From positions 17,511,810 to 17,575,809 of the forward strand of contig NC_092575.1 in assembly GCF_037975245.1 (NCBI RefSeq): 64,000 nucleotides of DNA. The letters run 5' to 3'. A program made the translations under genes and the position numbers. This document shows, piece by piece, positions 1-12,400 of the stretch. The first letter of the stretch is position 1. The number at the start of each line of letters is the position of its first letter. The stretch comes from Apostichopus japonicus (lineage: Eukaryota; Echinodermata; Holothuroidea; Aspidochirotida; Stichopodidae). Below the pieces are notes generated by a model. It had not been told where the DNA came from. It worked only from the letters and a program-made list of their open reading frames with translations, and did not search any database.

Positions 1-3000
1 ACTTGTCACTGAAAGAAGTCCTCTTCTTGTCATTGGGCTCGTTTTCAAAGTTAGCTGGAATGTGAAACTGTCACTTTCTGCATCCCAACAAACGCCTAGT
101 GTTCTCTCCGTAGGCAGTCGGTCCACGGATAGTCGCACCGATGGCGCTCTTTCATGTTCATCGACACTGGCCAGAACGGCCCTCTCATTACTCAACCACT
201 TGGTGAGCCTGAATCCTCCTTCTTTGAGGATAGTTGAGAGCCTCTGTAAAACCTTTATCGCCTCCTCCACGCTCTGAACTGAACCCAAACAGTCATCGAC
301 ATAAAATCCATCGCGCATGATCTCTAGTGCCTGTTTGCCCACTTTGTCTCTGTTGGTTAGCTCGTTGTCATCGGCTGTCTGCTTCAGGGCCTTTCCTGCG
401 CAGCACGGGGAGGAAGTGGCACCAAACAGGTGTACACACATTCTGTATTCCCTTGGCGATGTTTTCATGTCGCCATTTGCCCACCAAAGGAATCTCAAAA
501 CATCCCGATCTGGTTCTATCATTTTGACTTGGTGGAACATTGCCTCTATGTCAGAGACTATAGCTACCCTTCCCTGCCTAAATCTAAGGAGGACACCAAG
601 CAAATCATTCATAAGGTCAGGTCCCTTAAGTAGTTGATCATTCAGAGATGTTCCAGCAAACCGAGCTGCACAATCGTATACAACTCGAACTTTATTCTTA
701 TGGGGATTCTCAACAGGGTGGTGGGGTAGGTACCATACATTACCTGGGATGCCCTTGTTTACCACTGGTTCTGCATACCCCTGCTTGATGTAACCTTCCA
801 TGACGTCAGTATACTTAGCATGCAGGTCTTTGTTCGAAGATAATCGCCTTTTCAAAGACTCTAATCTCGACTCTGCCATTGCTTTATTCAACGGCATGTC
901 ATGGTTGTCGTTTTTCCATAGCAGTCCCATTTCATAGTGACCATCTTCTGTCTTCTTCATGGTAGACTCCATGACCTTACGAGCTCTAGAGTCTTGAACT
1001 GAGTCTTGCCTTTCGTAAAGGCCGCTATTCTCAATAGCCCAAGACTTTTGCACCTCGTCAAGCAGCTGCTGGTTACTTACCTGAATTCTGTTGAAGTAGC
1101 CATTCTTGCAGCCCTTTCCCCCAGGTCCCATAACGGACCATCCAAGTGGGGTCCTTATGGCGTAGGGGTCCTTTGGCTTACCTTTCTTTTCTTCCAAGAC
1201 CCAGAATGCTTGGGGAGAATCTGCACCGATTAGGATACCAACCTCCTTGGCCCAATGGTATTCCCACGGTATCAGCCTCAAGTGTTCCCACTTGCTCAAT
1301 TCCTCCATGGTGGGAATACCTTCCTCGGAGGCTGGAATCTTTGGCACCGTCAGGAACTCAACGTTCATGGGTTCATGCTCGTTCTTACCTTCGACAGTAA
1401 GCCTAAACCGCCATCCTTCCTTTTCCATGTTCCCATGGATCGTACACGAGGTGTACTTTATACGTTCACCCTTGATGCCAAGTTTCTTCTTCAGGTTGTC
1501 TGAGCACAGGCTTGTGTCCGAGCCATGGTCTAACAGAGCTAATGTGTTCACCTTCACACCATTTCTTGCCATTACAGTCACTGGCAGTATTCTCATGTAG
1601 ACCTTATTACCACTAGACACGACTCCTGAACTTACCTTTACCTCTTCAGCAGGAGGGTGAAGCATGTTATGATGCTTCTCGGATCCACATTCACATCTCC
1701 ACTTCCTTTGACATCTAGAACCGATGTGTCCGGGCATCAAACACCTGAAACATAGTCTCTTGGACATAACCATATTTACCCTCTGTTCATACTCACCTGC
1801 TAGGAACTCTTTACATGTGTAGATTTTATGTTCCCCATCACAGATGAAACATTTTATTGGTTTGCTGCTAATATGGTTGGACCTCACATTAACATGTCCT
1901 TGACCTTGTTTCTTCCTGTTGTTTGAGGACCTTGATTGAGCTAGGTACTTACCGAACATTGTGGATGATACTTCAGCATGCCTGACAAGTAGGCCCAACA
2001 AATCATTGAATGTTGGTTCCCTTTTCTCTTTGGTTAGTATGTCATGAGCATTGTTTACCCATGCAGATTGTAGGTGTGTGGGCAAAAGGTCCTGTACCTT
2101 CAGGAGATTAGAAGTGCTGTTGAGGTCACCTGTATAACCTAGCTTTGTCAGGGTTACATGGCATTTCTTCATTGATGCAATTAAATCCCACAATGAATCT
2201 GAATCATTTGGCCTAATGGGTTGCCTGTCAGTAAGCTCGCGCATGAGACTATTCAGTATCATATGAGGTTGGCCGAACTGCATTTTCAAAATACGTTTAG
2301 CTTCGCCATAGCCACTGTCACCAAGCAAATCACAACACTCAATATAGCTCCGTGCTTTACTCGTACACATTGTCTTCAGATGTTGCAGACGAGTAGGGTT
2401 AGAAGTAAGCTTTGACTCTATGTTAACCTCAAAATTTGACATGAATGAATAATATTCAATAGGGTTACCATTAAACTTAGCATATTCAGCCTTGGGTAGC
2501 TCCAAGGCTAGCTTGATCTCATTGAAATCACTTAATCTATTAGCTGTAGCCACATTACTACTGGCTTCACTAGCTTCATCAAACTCGCCACTATGCTGAC
2601 GAGTTGCCTCAAGAGGCTGTTTGTTTTCATTACTGTCACTTAATCCAGTCGTTTTACTGGACTCCTTGTTTTCATCACGAACCTTTACTGTAGAACCAAC
2701 CTGCTTATCCAAGTTGTCCCTCAGAAAACTCTCTGTCAAGAGTCTCACTTCTAGGAAGGTAGACTGGACTTCTTCCATCCACTTTTCTTCCTTCTCATAT
2801 TCTTCACCATCGTCGATCTGTTCAATCAAGCTGCAATGAGCTGACTCTACTGCCTCAAATGCAGAGGTTACCTTCTCGAAGAGATCAGCGATTGTCTCAG
2901 ATTTCACCGAATCGTTACTAAGTGCTGTCTTCAAAGAGTTGACTGCACGAGTCATGGTCCCCTTGCAGTTCCTTCGACACCTGCTCAAACCTTTCGTTTC

Positions 3001-3003
3001 CAT
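1..3003 (-). CDS. BEL/Pao LTR-retrotransposon polyprotein, N-terminal 1,001 codons (runs off the window)
   Basis: One uninterrupted minus-strand frame runs from an ATG at 3003 to base 1 with no stop, so the 3' part (RNase H, integrase) lies outside the window. In order it shows a charged coiled gag-like N-terminus (about residues 1-150); a DUF1759-type gag segment starting near ELPKAEYAKFNGNP; two CCHC zinc knuckles near residues 385-425 (CFICDGEH..C and CFRCLMPGH..C); a DUF1758-type aspartic protease with the active-site motif D492-H-G-S and the later LIGAD motif; and a reverse transcriptase beginning near VRVVYDCAAR with the catalytic Y901-V-D-D. This order is typical of the BEL/Pao clade. 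The protease has DHG where DSG is more usual. The absence of any stop or frameshift over 3 kb indicates a young, possibly still mobile copy. Element class is secure; family name is not assigned. Confidence 0.93.
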   Translation of the reverse strand, partial: METKGLSRCRRNCKGTMTRAVNSLKTALSNDSVKSETIADLFEKVTSAFEAVESAHCSLIEQIDDGEEYEKEEKWMEEVQSTFLEVRLLTESFLRDNLDKQVGSTVKVRDENKESSKTTGLSDSNENKQPLEATRQHSGEFDEASEASSNVATANRLSDFNEIKLALELPKAEYAKFNGNPIEYYSFMSNFEVNIESKLTSNPTRLQHLKTMCTSKARSYIECCDLLGDSGYGEAKRILKMQFGQPHMILNSLMRELTDRQPIRPNDSDSLWDLIASMKKCHVTLTKLGYTGDLNSTSNLLKVQDLLPTHLQSAWVNNAHDILTKEKREPTFNDLLGLLVRHAEVSSTMFGKYLAQSRSSNNRKKQGQGHVNVRSNHISSKPIKCFICDGEHKIYTCKEFLAGEYEQRVNMVMSKRLCFRCLMPGHIGSRCQRKWRCECGSEKHHNMLHPPAEEVKVSSGVVSSGNKVYMRILPVTVMARNGVKVNTLALLDHGSDTSLCSDNLKKKLGIKGERIKYTSCTIHGNMEKEGWRFRLTVEGKNEHEPMNVEFLTVPKIPASEEGIPTMEELSKWEHLRLIPWEYHWAKEVGILIGADSPQAFWVLEEKKGKPKDPYAIRTPLGWSVMGPGGKGCKNGYFNRIQVSNQQLLDEVQKSWAIENSGLYERQDSVQDSRARKVMESTMKKTEDGHYEMGLLWKNDNHDMPLNKAMAESRLESLKRRLSSNKDLHAKYTDVMEGYIKQGYAEPVVNKGIPGNVWYLPHHPVENPHKNKVRVVYDCAARFAGTSLNDQLLKGPDLMNDLLGVLLRFRQGRVAIVSDIEAMFHQVKMIEPDRDVLRFLWWANGDMKTSPREYRMCVHLFGATSSPCCAGKALKQTADDNELTNRDKVGKQALEIMRDGFYVDDCLGSVQSVEEAIKVLQRLSTILKEGGFRLTKWLSNERAVLASVDEHERAPSVRLSVDRLPTERTLGVCWDAESDSFTFQLTLKTSPMTRRGLLSVTS

Positions 3004-3700
3004 GGTGCTGGTTTCTGATTGGTCTTGGAGTCACTTCCAGTCGATGTATTCACTCACTGTAACTGCTCTTGGGCTCGGAGCCAGTTTGGTGTAGAGGGCG
3101 CTCTACGATCTCTACGGTCACGTCACACAAACACGAAGAATGACAATTGCTTAGACGACCATCAGTTTAACTCTTTATTTGGTTCTAACTGTGTCTTACT
3201 TTCTTCAAGTTGTACATTCGTTGTTCGGTGACTACATAAGAATCAAGGAAATAACAAAAAACATGCTTAATTGATAAATCTACACCATAACACGATATCA
3301 AACATAATATATGATGACACTGAAATTGGGTTGATGAAGAGAAACACGGTAGGAATATGGGAATAAGTCACAATCGTCTTCTGACCACAATATCTCAACC
3401 TGCCGGTTGTGACCATTAGCATGAATGCAAATATAAGACCTTACAATAGACTGATTCACAGCGATACACAAATACAGTGCTACGTTATAAGAAACCTATA
3501 TAAAATACAACAGTGCTCACGTGAATATGACCGCTCTAGGCCTCACAAATCGTACATTCTCTTAAGACATCAACTTTCTCGACTTCAACCCTGTAATATA
3601 AACATGACAACAATTACATCTTTCCATTAGTACATCTTACGATACAACTTGCAGTAAAACACAATAATAACAAACTGAACAAATCTGCGTTGTTTATAAC
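3004..3700 (-). mobile_element. Probable leader and 5' LTR of the BEL/Pao element
   Basis: This region lies immediately upstream of the polyprotein ATG on the minus strand. A minus-strand AATAAA (forward TTTATT at 3174-3179) fits the R region of an LTR. A segment at about 3064-3082 begins TGGCTCC on the minus strand and could be a tRNA primer-binding site, with a possible LTR end in ..CTACA just before it. TATA-like minus-strand sequence occurs near 3495-3505 and 3688-3695. The outer boundary is not defined, because the partner 3' LTR is outside the window. Boundaries are inference. Confidence 0.4.
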
Positions 3701-4835
3701 ACAATAAAGATTAATTTCAGTGGCTTAACATAAATTTGTTAGGTTACGCAGCCAGTGTGAAAACGTGCAGTGCACGACAGTCCGACGAACCTGCTGAGTA
3801 CTGATATTTTTGGCAGGCCGAATGGGCAAAAATTGGAGCGCACTAACAAAGCAGGGAAATACCTAACAGGGGCAGCCGCCCCCCCCCCCCCCCTCTGGAG
3901 CATATTTTTTATACATTTTTTTAATGTTTTTATGATATCGCTAGTAATTTCAAAAGAGAAAATGCTAAGATGCAACTTACAAGGCCTGCCATGGGAAGTG
4001 CCATTTCCACCGATCTGGGAGGCATTTTCAGCCAAAATGTTTGTGTACGCTTCGCGCCAATTATGGTGGCGCTACGCTTAGATAGTTTGCAGAGCCGTAT
4101 TTACGGCTCTCATAGTTTGCCTACATTTTCGCCCCTCCCTTGGCAAATTCCTGGCTACGCGCCTGATCCTATTTAAACTCTAATTTCATAAATGTCTGAT
4201 ATATAATTGAATTAATGTCACAAATGTTGTATTGGCTCGTATGGTTTATGCTAGGAGGCTGGGCTTTAGCACCACCATGCAAAAGGCATCAAACTTCTGC
4301 TATATCCTAACTACTCTAATTTGACAAATGTCTGAATTAATGTCTCTACCCCGAGAAACACCCTATAATTGTCTCTAAATTTGGCTGAACTTAAAACAAA
4401 GGGTACTCAACATAATCTACAATAAATAAAAATGTCTATTAGAGTCATAAGTTATCGCTATGTTTTTAACAAAATATTAAATTTGGTCAAAAATCGAATT
4501 AAAAACAATCCACAATCAATCGCGTTAGTGAGCTTCCCTGAGGTGGAGCTGATTTTTTAACCCCGAGAAACCCCCTAATGGTCCATAAATTTTGCTAATG
4601 CATATATAGGCCTACTTGGCAAACCGTGTAGCATGTTTTTTTTTTAGCATGCTAAATTTTACAGGCAATATTGATAAGTTCAGTTTGGTTTTCGTGCCCA
4701 GGTTCTTTCCTGGGTGACTTTTCTTAAAAAGTATATTGATAACTTCAGCATCCCTTTGCAATTAATGGATGCTGCCACGATGTTTGGTGTACAGAAATGT
4801 ACACACCAAGTTCTGTGGTGTCAGATTGCAGTCAG
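3701..4835. other. Intergenic, repeat-like, no gene seen
   Basis: AT-rich sequence with a C-run near 3880-3892 and a stretch (about 3740-4175) that looks like a decayed interspersed repeat, with short overlapping frames on both strands but no family motif. A shorter imperfect hairpin (GGTGTACA..TGTACACACC) lies near 4779-4808. No coding gene is supported. Confidence 0.5.
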
Positions 4836-4880
4836 GACCACTGATCTGTACACTAACAGTTAGTGTACAGATCAGTGGTC
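4836..4880. repeat. Perfect 45-nt inverted repeat (22-bp arms, 1-nt loop)
   Basis: The left arm begins GACCACTGATCTG and the right arm is its exact reverse complement, ending in ..GATCAGTGGTC, with a single A between them. It lies about 215 bp upstream of the DNase start codon. It could be a cruciform, a palindromic excision scar of a transposon, or part of the 5' region of the gene. Confidence 0.9.
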
Positions 4881-5096
4881 AGGACATAGAAATTGATAAG
4901 CCAGGATTTGTCTGATCCGGTTTGCAGACTACAACAGGTAACAGCGCAGCAGCTTCAGTGTTAACCTTAGTGTTGAGGACCGGTTTGCCTGTAAATTGTG
5001 ATTAGTACGCTTCTGTTTTACCTCCATGCTTAGACAAAAAGACACCAACGGCCTTACAGATCCTTACTGGATTACAGATCCCTAGCTGCCTTTAAG

Positions 5097-8000
5097 ATGA
5101 CAGCTTCAATGAATCTTATCATATTTGTTGTCGTTAGCTCTGTGGTTCTTACTTCATGTGAGGACATTAACCTTGCATCATTTAATGTCAGAATATTTGG
5201 CCAGCAGAAAGTTATGAATCAAGATGTTGTGGATGTACTTGTCCAGGTACAGTAAATTTATTGTTTTAGAAATCTTATTTCTTTTGTTCAGAAACATTAA
5301 TGGCTATAACTTTACATTTTTGAAAAGATGAAAGTATTAACTATAGCTTCTGTCTTATGAAATGGACTCCAAATTGTGTAAAATGGGGTAATACTGTAAA
5401 ATGGATAGCCAACAAATAGGAAGGGACTAAAGTAAAAAGACATTTGGCTTCACTCACATGCATATTAGGCTGCTTAGTGTTGTAAAAATAAATGGCCTTC
5501 AGGCCTGACTTGCAAATATAGACTGTAATTAAATCTGATTTTCTGGCCTAACTTTAGAATCCGTACCATTGGAATGGGATAGCTTACTTCGAATCGGCTT
5601 GGTTTCTGTCTGTAGCGGACTTCCTCCCAAATCGATAGAATAACAGTCAGTGAATAGGTGCGTCACGTGAATGATTCGCTGGAATGAATTAAAGGGGTAG
5701 AGTTCCAAATACCTGTCGGGTAGTCGAATGGTACGGATTCTAAATTAGTACCAATTTTCTTTGCCTCATGTCCATACATGTAAAATTAATATTTCATGTT
5801 CTTACTTTTCTTGATTTGGGGGGGGGGGGGCCTGGGGGGGAGGATGAGTAACGAGAATCAGGGTGGTGGAAACAAGTGATCTCTAAAAAATCCCTTTTGC
5901 TTTTCATGATCCTCCTAGATTATTTCAAGGTACGATGTAATCCTCATCCAAGAGATTCGTGACAAGTCAGAAACAGCTATAGAGGAACTCCTCAGACAGG
6001 TCAATGAGTAAGTGATGACTCAATTCTTTACTTTAGCTAATGTAAATTGAAATTAAACGTGAGAAAGACACACACACACAAAAATCCATTTTACTGTAAT
6101 AGTCTGACTTAATTTACACTCAATCAGTTGTGATGCTGTTCCTTCATTTATCTTGCTGCAATATTCATCCAGTCTGATCATTTAGAACCTTTAATATAAT
6201 TTCAGTCATTATTTATTAATTTTATGTGTTTTTATAACCTTTTAAGGATCTTACTTACTATTTATACATGTATATATCCAAATTGTTTTATCAAATTCTG
6301 TTTTCTTTTGATATTTGATAGATAATTGAACTCCTTTTCTATAAATATTTGCTACCGTACTTATATACTGGTTTAAAAAATGAAATGAAATATATAATAA
6401 TGATGCATGCAGTCAAGATATGGTATGTTCTTGTCAATAACACAATTCATACTTCCTTGTAAGAATATCTCAAGAAGAAACAAAAACATACAAATCTTGA
6501 AAAACATGCAGAAATAGTTTTATCAAATAAAAAAATATATACATTAATTTAAATTGTTGTGCATGGTGATGTTTTACTAAAATGTTTGTTTATATAATAG
6601 TAATAGAAACTTTCTAAACAATTGGTTCCTTGCTTGAGTTCCTTAATTAATTATGCATGTATTTCATTGCCACATGGACTCCAACTTGTGAAAACTGTAA
6701 AATGGGCTAATACTGTAAAATGGATAGCCAACAAATAGGAAGTGAAACCGAAAGTACTAAGACATTTGGCTTCACCCACATGCATACTGTATTAGGCTGC
6801 TTAGTGTTGTAAAATAAATGGCATTCAGTCCTGACTTGCAAATATAGACTGTAATTAAAGGCATTGAACCGCGTGCGGCAATCTGAAAAAGTTAACTTTC
6901 CGTTGCTTGCAAGTGACGTTTTGTTCGTGTCGCTACAAAATGCAGACAGTACAGTAATGAAACGTGATACCTTGTTATCTTTAGCTGGACCTGAGACGTA
7001 TTGACCGCAACTGTATGTACTGACTGTACACTAGTGTCTAATTACCGACGGTAGCAAGCTGTGTGTGTGTATTAGCTGGGATTGATGGTGGTGTCTAACA
7101 CTTCTAGCTGTTACACCTCATTCGAAACTAGGTCAGATTAGATGTTATCTTTTTAGATGTTTCTTTTTGCGCAAGTCTTCACACAGGTTCTGATTTTCTT
7201 TGCCTCATGTCCATCATGCGTGTAAAATTAATATTTCATGTTCTTACTTTTCTTGAGTTGGGGGATGGGAGGAAGGGGGGGGGGTGAGGCGAGGGGTATA
7301 GTAGCGAGAACCAAGGTGGAGGAAAATATTGATCTATACTGTCACTTAGGCCTATAGAGTAAAAATGTACAATGTAAAGTTAAATTTGATAATTTGCATC
7401 AACTGATAAGTAATTTTTTTCAAAAATATTGGAGACATTTTAATACAGACTGTTAAAATCTTTCTAGTTACTGTAGGTTTTCCAATCAATATGACTTGGT
7501 CAGACTTGAGAAATTATTCATTGAGCACCATTACTTGACTCTTCAATAAAAGATGAAGCTTTTTTTCTTTGTGCTGCTCATGGATTAATTATAGTTTCCC
7601 CTGCATAGAAGCAGCAACATAATCTACAGAAGTAAGCTACATTTACATGGGATGATATATCTTTACACTGTATCACATAAATATAAACAGACTTGGTTGG
7701 TTTTAATGTTCATCAATTCTTGGGGTGACTGCCTTCTTGTAAATTTAGGTAGCACATTTTGGACAGAATTTAATATTGGTAAAATTGATGACATAGAAAA
7801 CAATGAATTAATGATATTTAAGTCATTTAGGCCTGCCCTAGTTGAACTGCTTGATGATTTGAATTAGACTTAAAGGAGCATACCTGACCTGCTAACATAG
7901 CAGTTGGAGGAATCATGTTGAATGCCAAGGCTGAGGGGCGGGAGAATGCTTAAATATAACAATATATGATATTGACACACGTACAGAATGTCATAGGTGA

Positions 8001-9337
8001 TACCTAGAGACTATTCACTGGTGTCAGTTTATTCTATCTGGAAGAATGAGCTCTGCCAAAAAGAAGTTCTCTTCCAATCTTTGCTCAATTCTTCCTTCCC
8101 CTTCCTCCTCCCCCTCCCCCTTCAAAATCAAACGAAATGAGGGGAAAGGATGCAAACCTTCAAATGACTATGCACTGATATATATATATCTATCTATGTT
8201 TGCCTTCCCTCCATGCAGGGTCAACGATGATGCATTTAATCACGTTATCAGTGACCGGCTAGGCAGGACTTCTTCAAAGGAACAGTACAGCTTTTTCTAC
8301 AAGTAAGTTTGTGTCATATGGTCTTAGTAAATATTGTGAAAAAGTAGAAAGCAAATAAGTAAATAAACAGCAAGCAGGACTTCCTTAAATTTTTTTCACC
8401 CATTAAATACTAATATTCTTCCTGTTAACATACCAGAATGAATTTAACAAATAAATAAATGAAAGTAACATTAAACTGTAAAATGGATACCAGACTGCAG
8501 TACACAATATCAAGACTATATCAGCTGTAGAAATATTTAGAAGCTACAGTAAACATACTGCACCGTGCTTAAGGTTCTTAGCATGCATACGTGGGCTAGT
8601 GTTATGGATAAGTAGAACACTGCAGGTAAACTATTTATAGACTATATGGACTTTGGGCTTTAGCCTTTTCTGGTGAATATTAATAAACTTTGGATGGATT
8701 GCTAGCAGCGGCAACATAGAGAACATTGGGCCCTGTCATCATCCACTCTTTTACACTCAGAACTTATCCTTTTAAGTTTACTATGAAAATGAGAATATCC
8801 TAGTATTTCACTATCCAATTTTTTCACCCTGGGCTCCCCTCATATTTCCCAAGGCCTACTAACTGACCATGTGCCTCAGGGCTGTACCCCCCCATTACCC
8901 CTCCCCTCTTGCCAATCCTGATTGGTGCAGGTCAGATGGAATAAAACATAACATATATGTACATATTATAAGTGTACACTGACTGTGAGTAAAAGTCCGA
9001 ATTGAATTAAATAATGCCAACTTTGTCTTCAGTAAGTACTGCCATATTCATGAACTTCATCTGTTGATTTTGTCCTTTTATCGCAGAACTTCAGTTTTTA
9101 CTCTGGTTGATTCCTACATCTACGATGATCCAGGTGATATATTTGAACGAGAACCATTTAATGTCCGACTCCGAGTAAATAACTGGGGTGAGTTCACTAG
9201 GTAACAGACTTGTAGGTCCTCCATAATGGTACTCGTTATCTTCAGCATTATTGCCTGTACTCCTGTACTCGTGAATATTTTCATCAAACAATCTGCTTTA
9301 TTATTGGATCTCCTATAGTCATCTGTTCCCTTTTTCT

Positions 9338-9403
<66 letters not shown>

Positions 9404-12400
9404 TATCTGTTATAAGTAATTAACTGCTGTTGTAAGGGTAAGTTCTGTATCAAGTAATGACAGTGAATTGACCACACAAATCAATCAATTCCTTAACTAT
9501 GGCCATACCGAATCAACAGTCAGGACAAACATAATGGAGTCTTGGGTGATCACACAAATATATCTATAGAGTTTACTCAAAGAATACACCATTCCCCACC
9601 TCAAAGCAGTGAACATTTGTGGGTAGAGAGCACTGGCTTCCACTGAAGCTACTCATACACTGTTAAAAGTGCCTTCAAAGGCATTACAGAAAGGTTGTTA
9701 GACCACGATTGTAAATATGTACAAATATTACCAGGACTTCATATTTTAGCCAAATTAATTACCATAATTTTCAAACTGCATACAGTTTTTATTAATCTCT
9801 TGTTCCCAGCTCTTCCAGATTTGGTTCTAAGTGCAATACATACTAAGCCAGACGATGCAGTGATAGAACTATCAAGGATGGTTGACGTTTATGAAGACCT
9901 GGTGAAACGATGGGATTTAAAGGTAAAAATATACAGAAAAATCATAGATGTTCCTCTTCGCAGCAGTCTTAATAGCAGTCCATGCTGTGATTTGTTTTAA
10001 GGTTGGAAGTACTATTCAGTGTTTGTTAGTTTAAAAGAGCCATTTTTTATGGCATAATTGGTGACAATTTCTGCCATTCTGTGGCTATTACAAATGTCTT
10101 AGGTTGGCCGGAGAAGTTGGGGGGTGGGGGTGGGGTCAGGAGCTACCGCAACAGGGACCTGTTTCTATAAGGAGGAAGTATGGAAAGAGCCTTGAGAAAA
10201 TATGTGATAAAGAATAGTGTTTTCTCAGTAACATGATTACACTGCAGGATATTTGAAAAGTACAAAAATTGAGCCTGCGCGACTTAATTACCGCTAGGCC
10301 TGACGTGATTCTTGATGCGTCTGGTCTTAGGTAAGTTAGATAGGTAAGTTTGGTTATGTACGTCTTACCTGCAATACTGTACAATGAAAACAGAACTTGC
10401 AAAGAGTAGTTGGTAAACGCTTATATGTCACCTCTTGTTTTAATTGTTTCTACGAAGGATGTTTTAATTCTGGGCGACTTCAATGCCGACTGTTCATACG
10501 TCAGACAGAAGGAGTGGCCGGAAGTTCGGCTTCGATCTGACCAACGTTTCCAGTGGTACATAGGAGACGATGCGGACACCACCGTTTTGGAATCAACGGA
10601 TTGCGCGTACGACAGGTTCGTTAAGTAAACATTCTTGGGTTTGCTGGTATCAATAACAGTGACACCACGATGAGACATGGGAGTGGTCAGTGCATAAGAA
10701 GGGTCATGGGGGACACTGTTAGGGAATCAACAGATTGCGCGTACCACAGGTTCGTTACGTAAACATTCTTGGGTTTGCTGGTATCAATAACAGTGACACC
10801 ACGATGAGACATGGGAGTGGTCAGTGCATAAGAAGGGTCATGACACTTTTATTGAAATCTATAGCCATTTGTTACATGAATGTATTGTATTCAATATGCT
10901 GTAACATTAATGTCATGAGTAATATCTGGTATTTAGTATTCTCAGTCAACTGTCTCTTTTTGTAGCTATTTGTAGTGAGAGGAAATAAAAAAGTTATGAA
11001 TATTTGAAAGCACAAGAAAAGTGTTAAGACAAATTATGATGATATCATCAATACCAAGTACCTCTTTTCCTCATTACAAAAAAACTGTAACTATTATCTT
11101 TGCAGAAATTTGAAGTTTTGAGGACAAGAAAAACTGCCAATCAAAATCTTTATGATGCTTTAGTTAGGTGATGACATTTAACCTTAACATTTGTGATGAT
11201 CTGCAATATTTCAACAAAGCTCATCATGTCATGTGAAGTTATCTTGCAAATTATTTTTAAATCCCTCATTTGCATATGTCCCCTTTTGTAGATTTGCAAT
11301 CGCTGGGGAGGACCTGCAGAAAGCAGTCAGTAGTTACAAAGTCTTTGATTTCGAGACAGAATTTGGGATCAGTAAGGAGTTGGTAAGTTGCACCCTTGCT
11401 GTTGACTCATTTCTCGGTGCTTGTACAATCTATGAATGTAACAACGTTGATAAAACGTTTCTCTCGCATTGTTTCAATCTTTGTATCACTGCTAATTCTG
11501 TATAAGTATGTTTGTATTTATTTATGACCTAATAGGTGGTGTAGATTTAACTTTTTGTTTCCAAGGGGCGTCATCAGAAAGTTTCGGCTAGAGGAAGAGA
11601 GTACATTCACTGAACGGAGCTCTCTAACTTGATAAAGTTTAACAAACTTGTATACGTAGCAATATGAAATGTACCAGAAGAACTAAGCTGATATCTATCC
11701 TATCATTATCATTACTGTAGCATATCAGACAAACGTTAGTAGTTTGCTGGAATCTTTCAAAGTTATCAAAAGTGTTCTGCTAGGAGGTCTACCTGTCCCA
11801 GACATTCTCTAGGTTGAAAAGACACCATTTTGTTTTCTTGTCGAAATCAGTTTCCGTAATAACAAAATTAATTGTACAATTTTAACAGTTTGCAACAATC
11901 CCTGTTCTGAACTACTTTGTGGCCACTTTGTTGTGGTATCACCCCTCTCTTCCCATTCCTCCACTCACCCCTCCTGTTCCTTCCCCACCCCTCTCCTTCC
12001 TTCCCCAGCCCTCTCAATCCCCCCCCCTTCTTCCTCCCATGCTGCTCATCATCCACCTATACAAATCTACCTCTCTTTACACATGTCAAAAACTAGTTTA
12101 AGAAAGTCAGGCAGTGTGGTATTATAGTATAGACTTGTAAGAGTGAATAAAATAGACCAAAACTGAGTCAGCATAGTTTATATAAGGAGTGGATTTGACC
12201 CCCTTCTCAATAGAAACTCTCCCCTCCCCCTTCTCATGAGATGACCAATTCAGATTTGTGGGGCTGGGGTCAGGAGTTGTGGGCAGAGAAGGGACTGAAG
12301 GGTGCCAAACAGTGAGCTAAAGAGGACTAAACACAATGATCCTAATGATAAAGGGACATAAAGCAAAAAGACCTCTCCCTTCTCCCTCTCCCTGCTGCCT

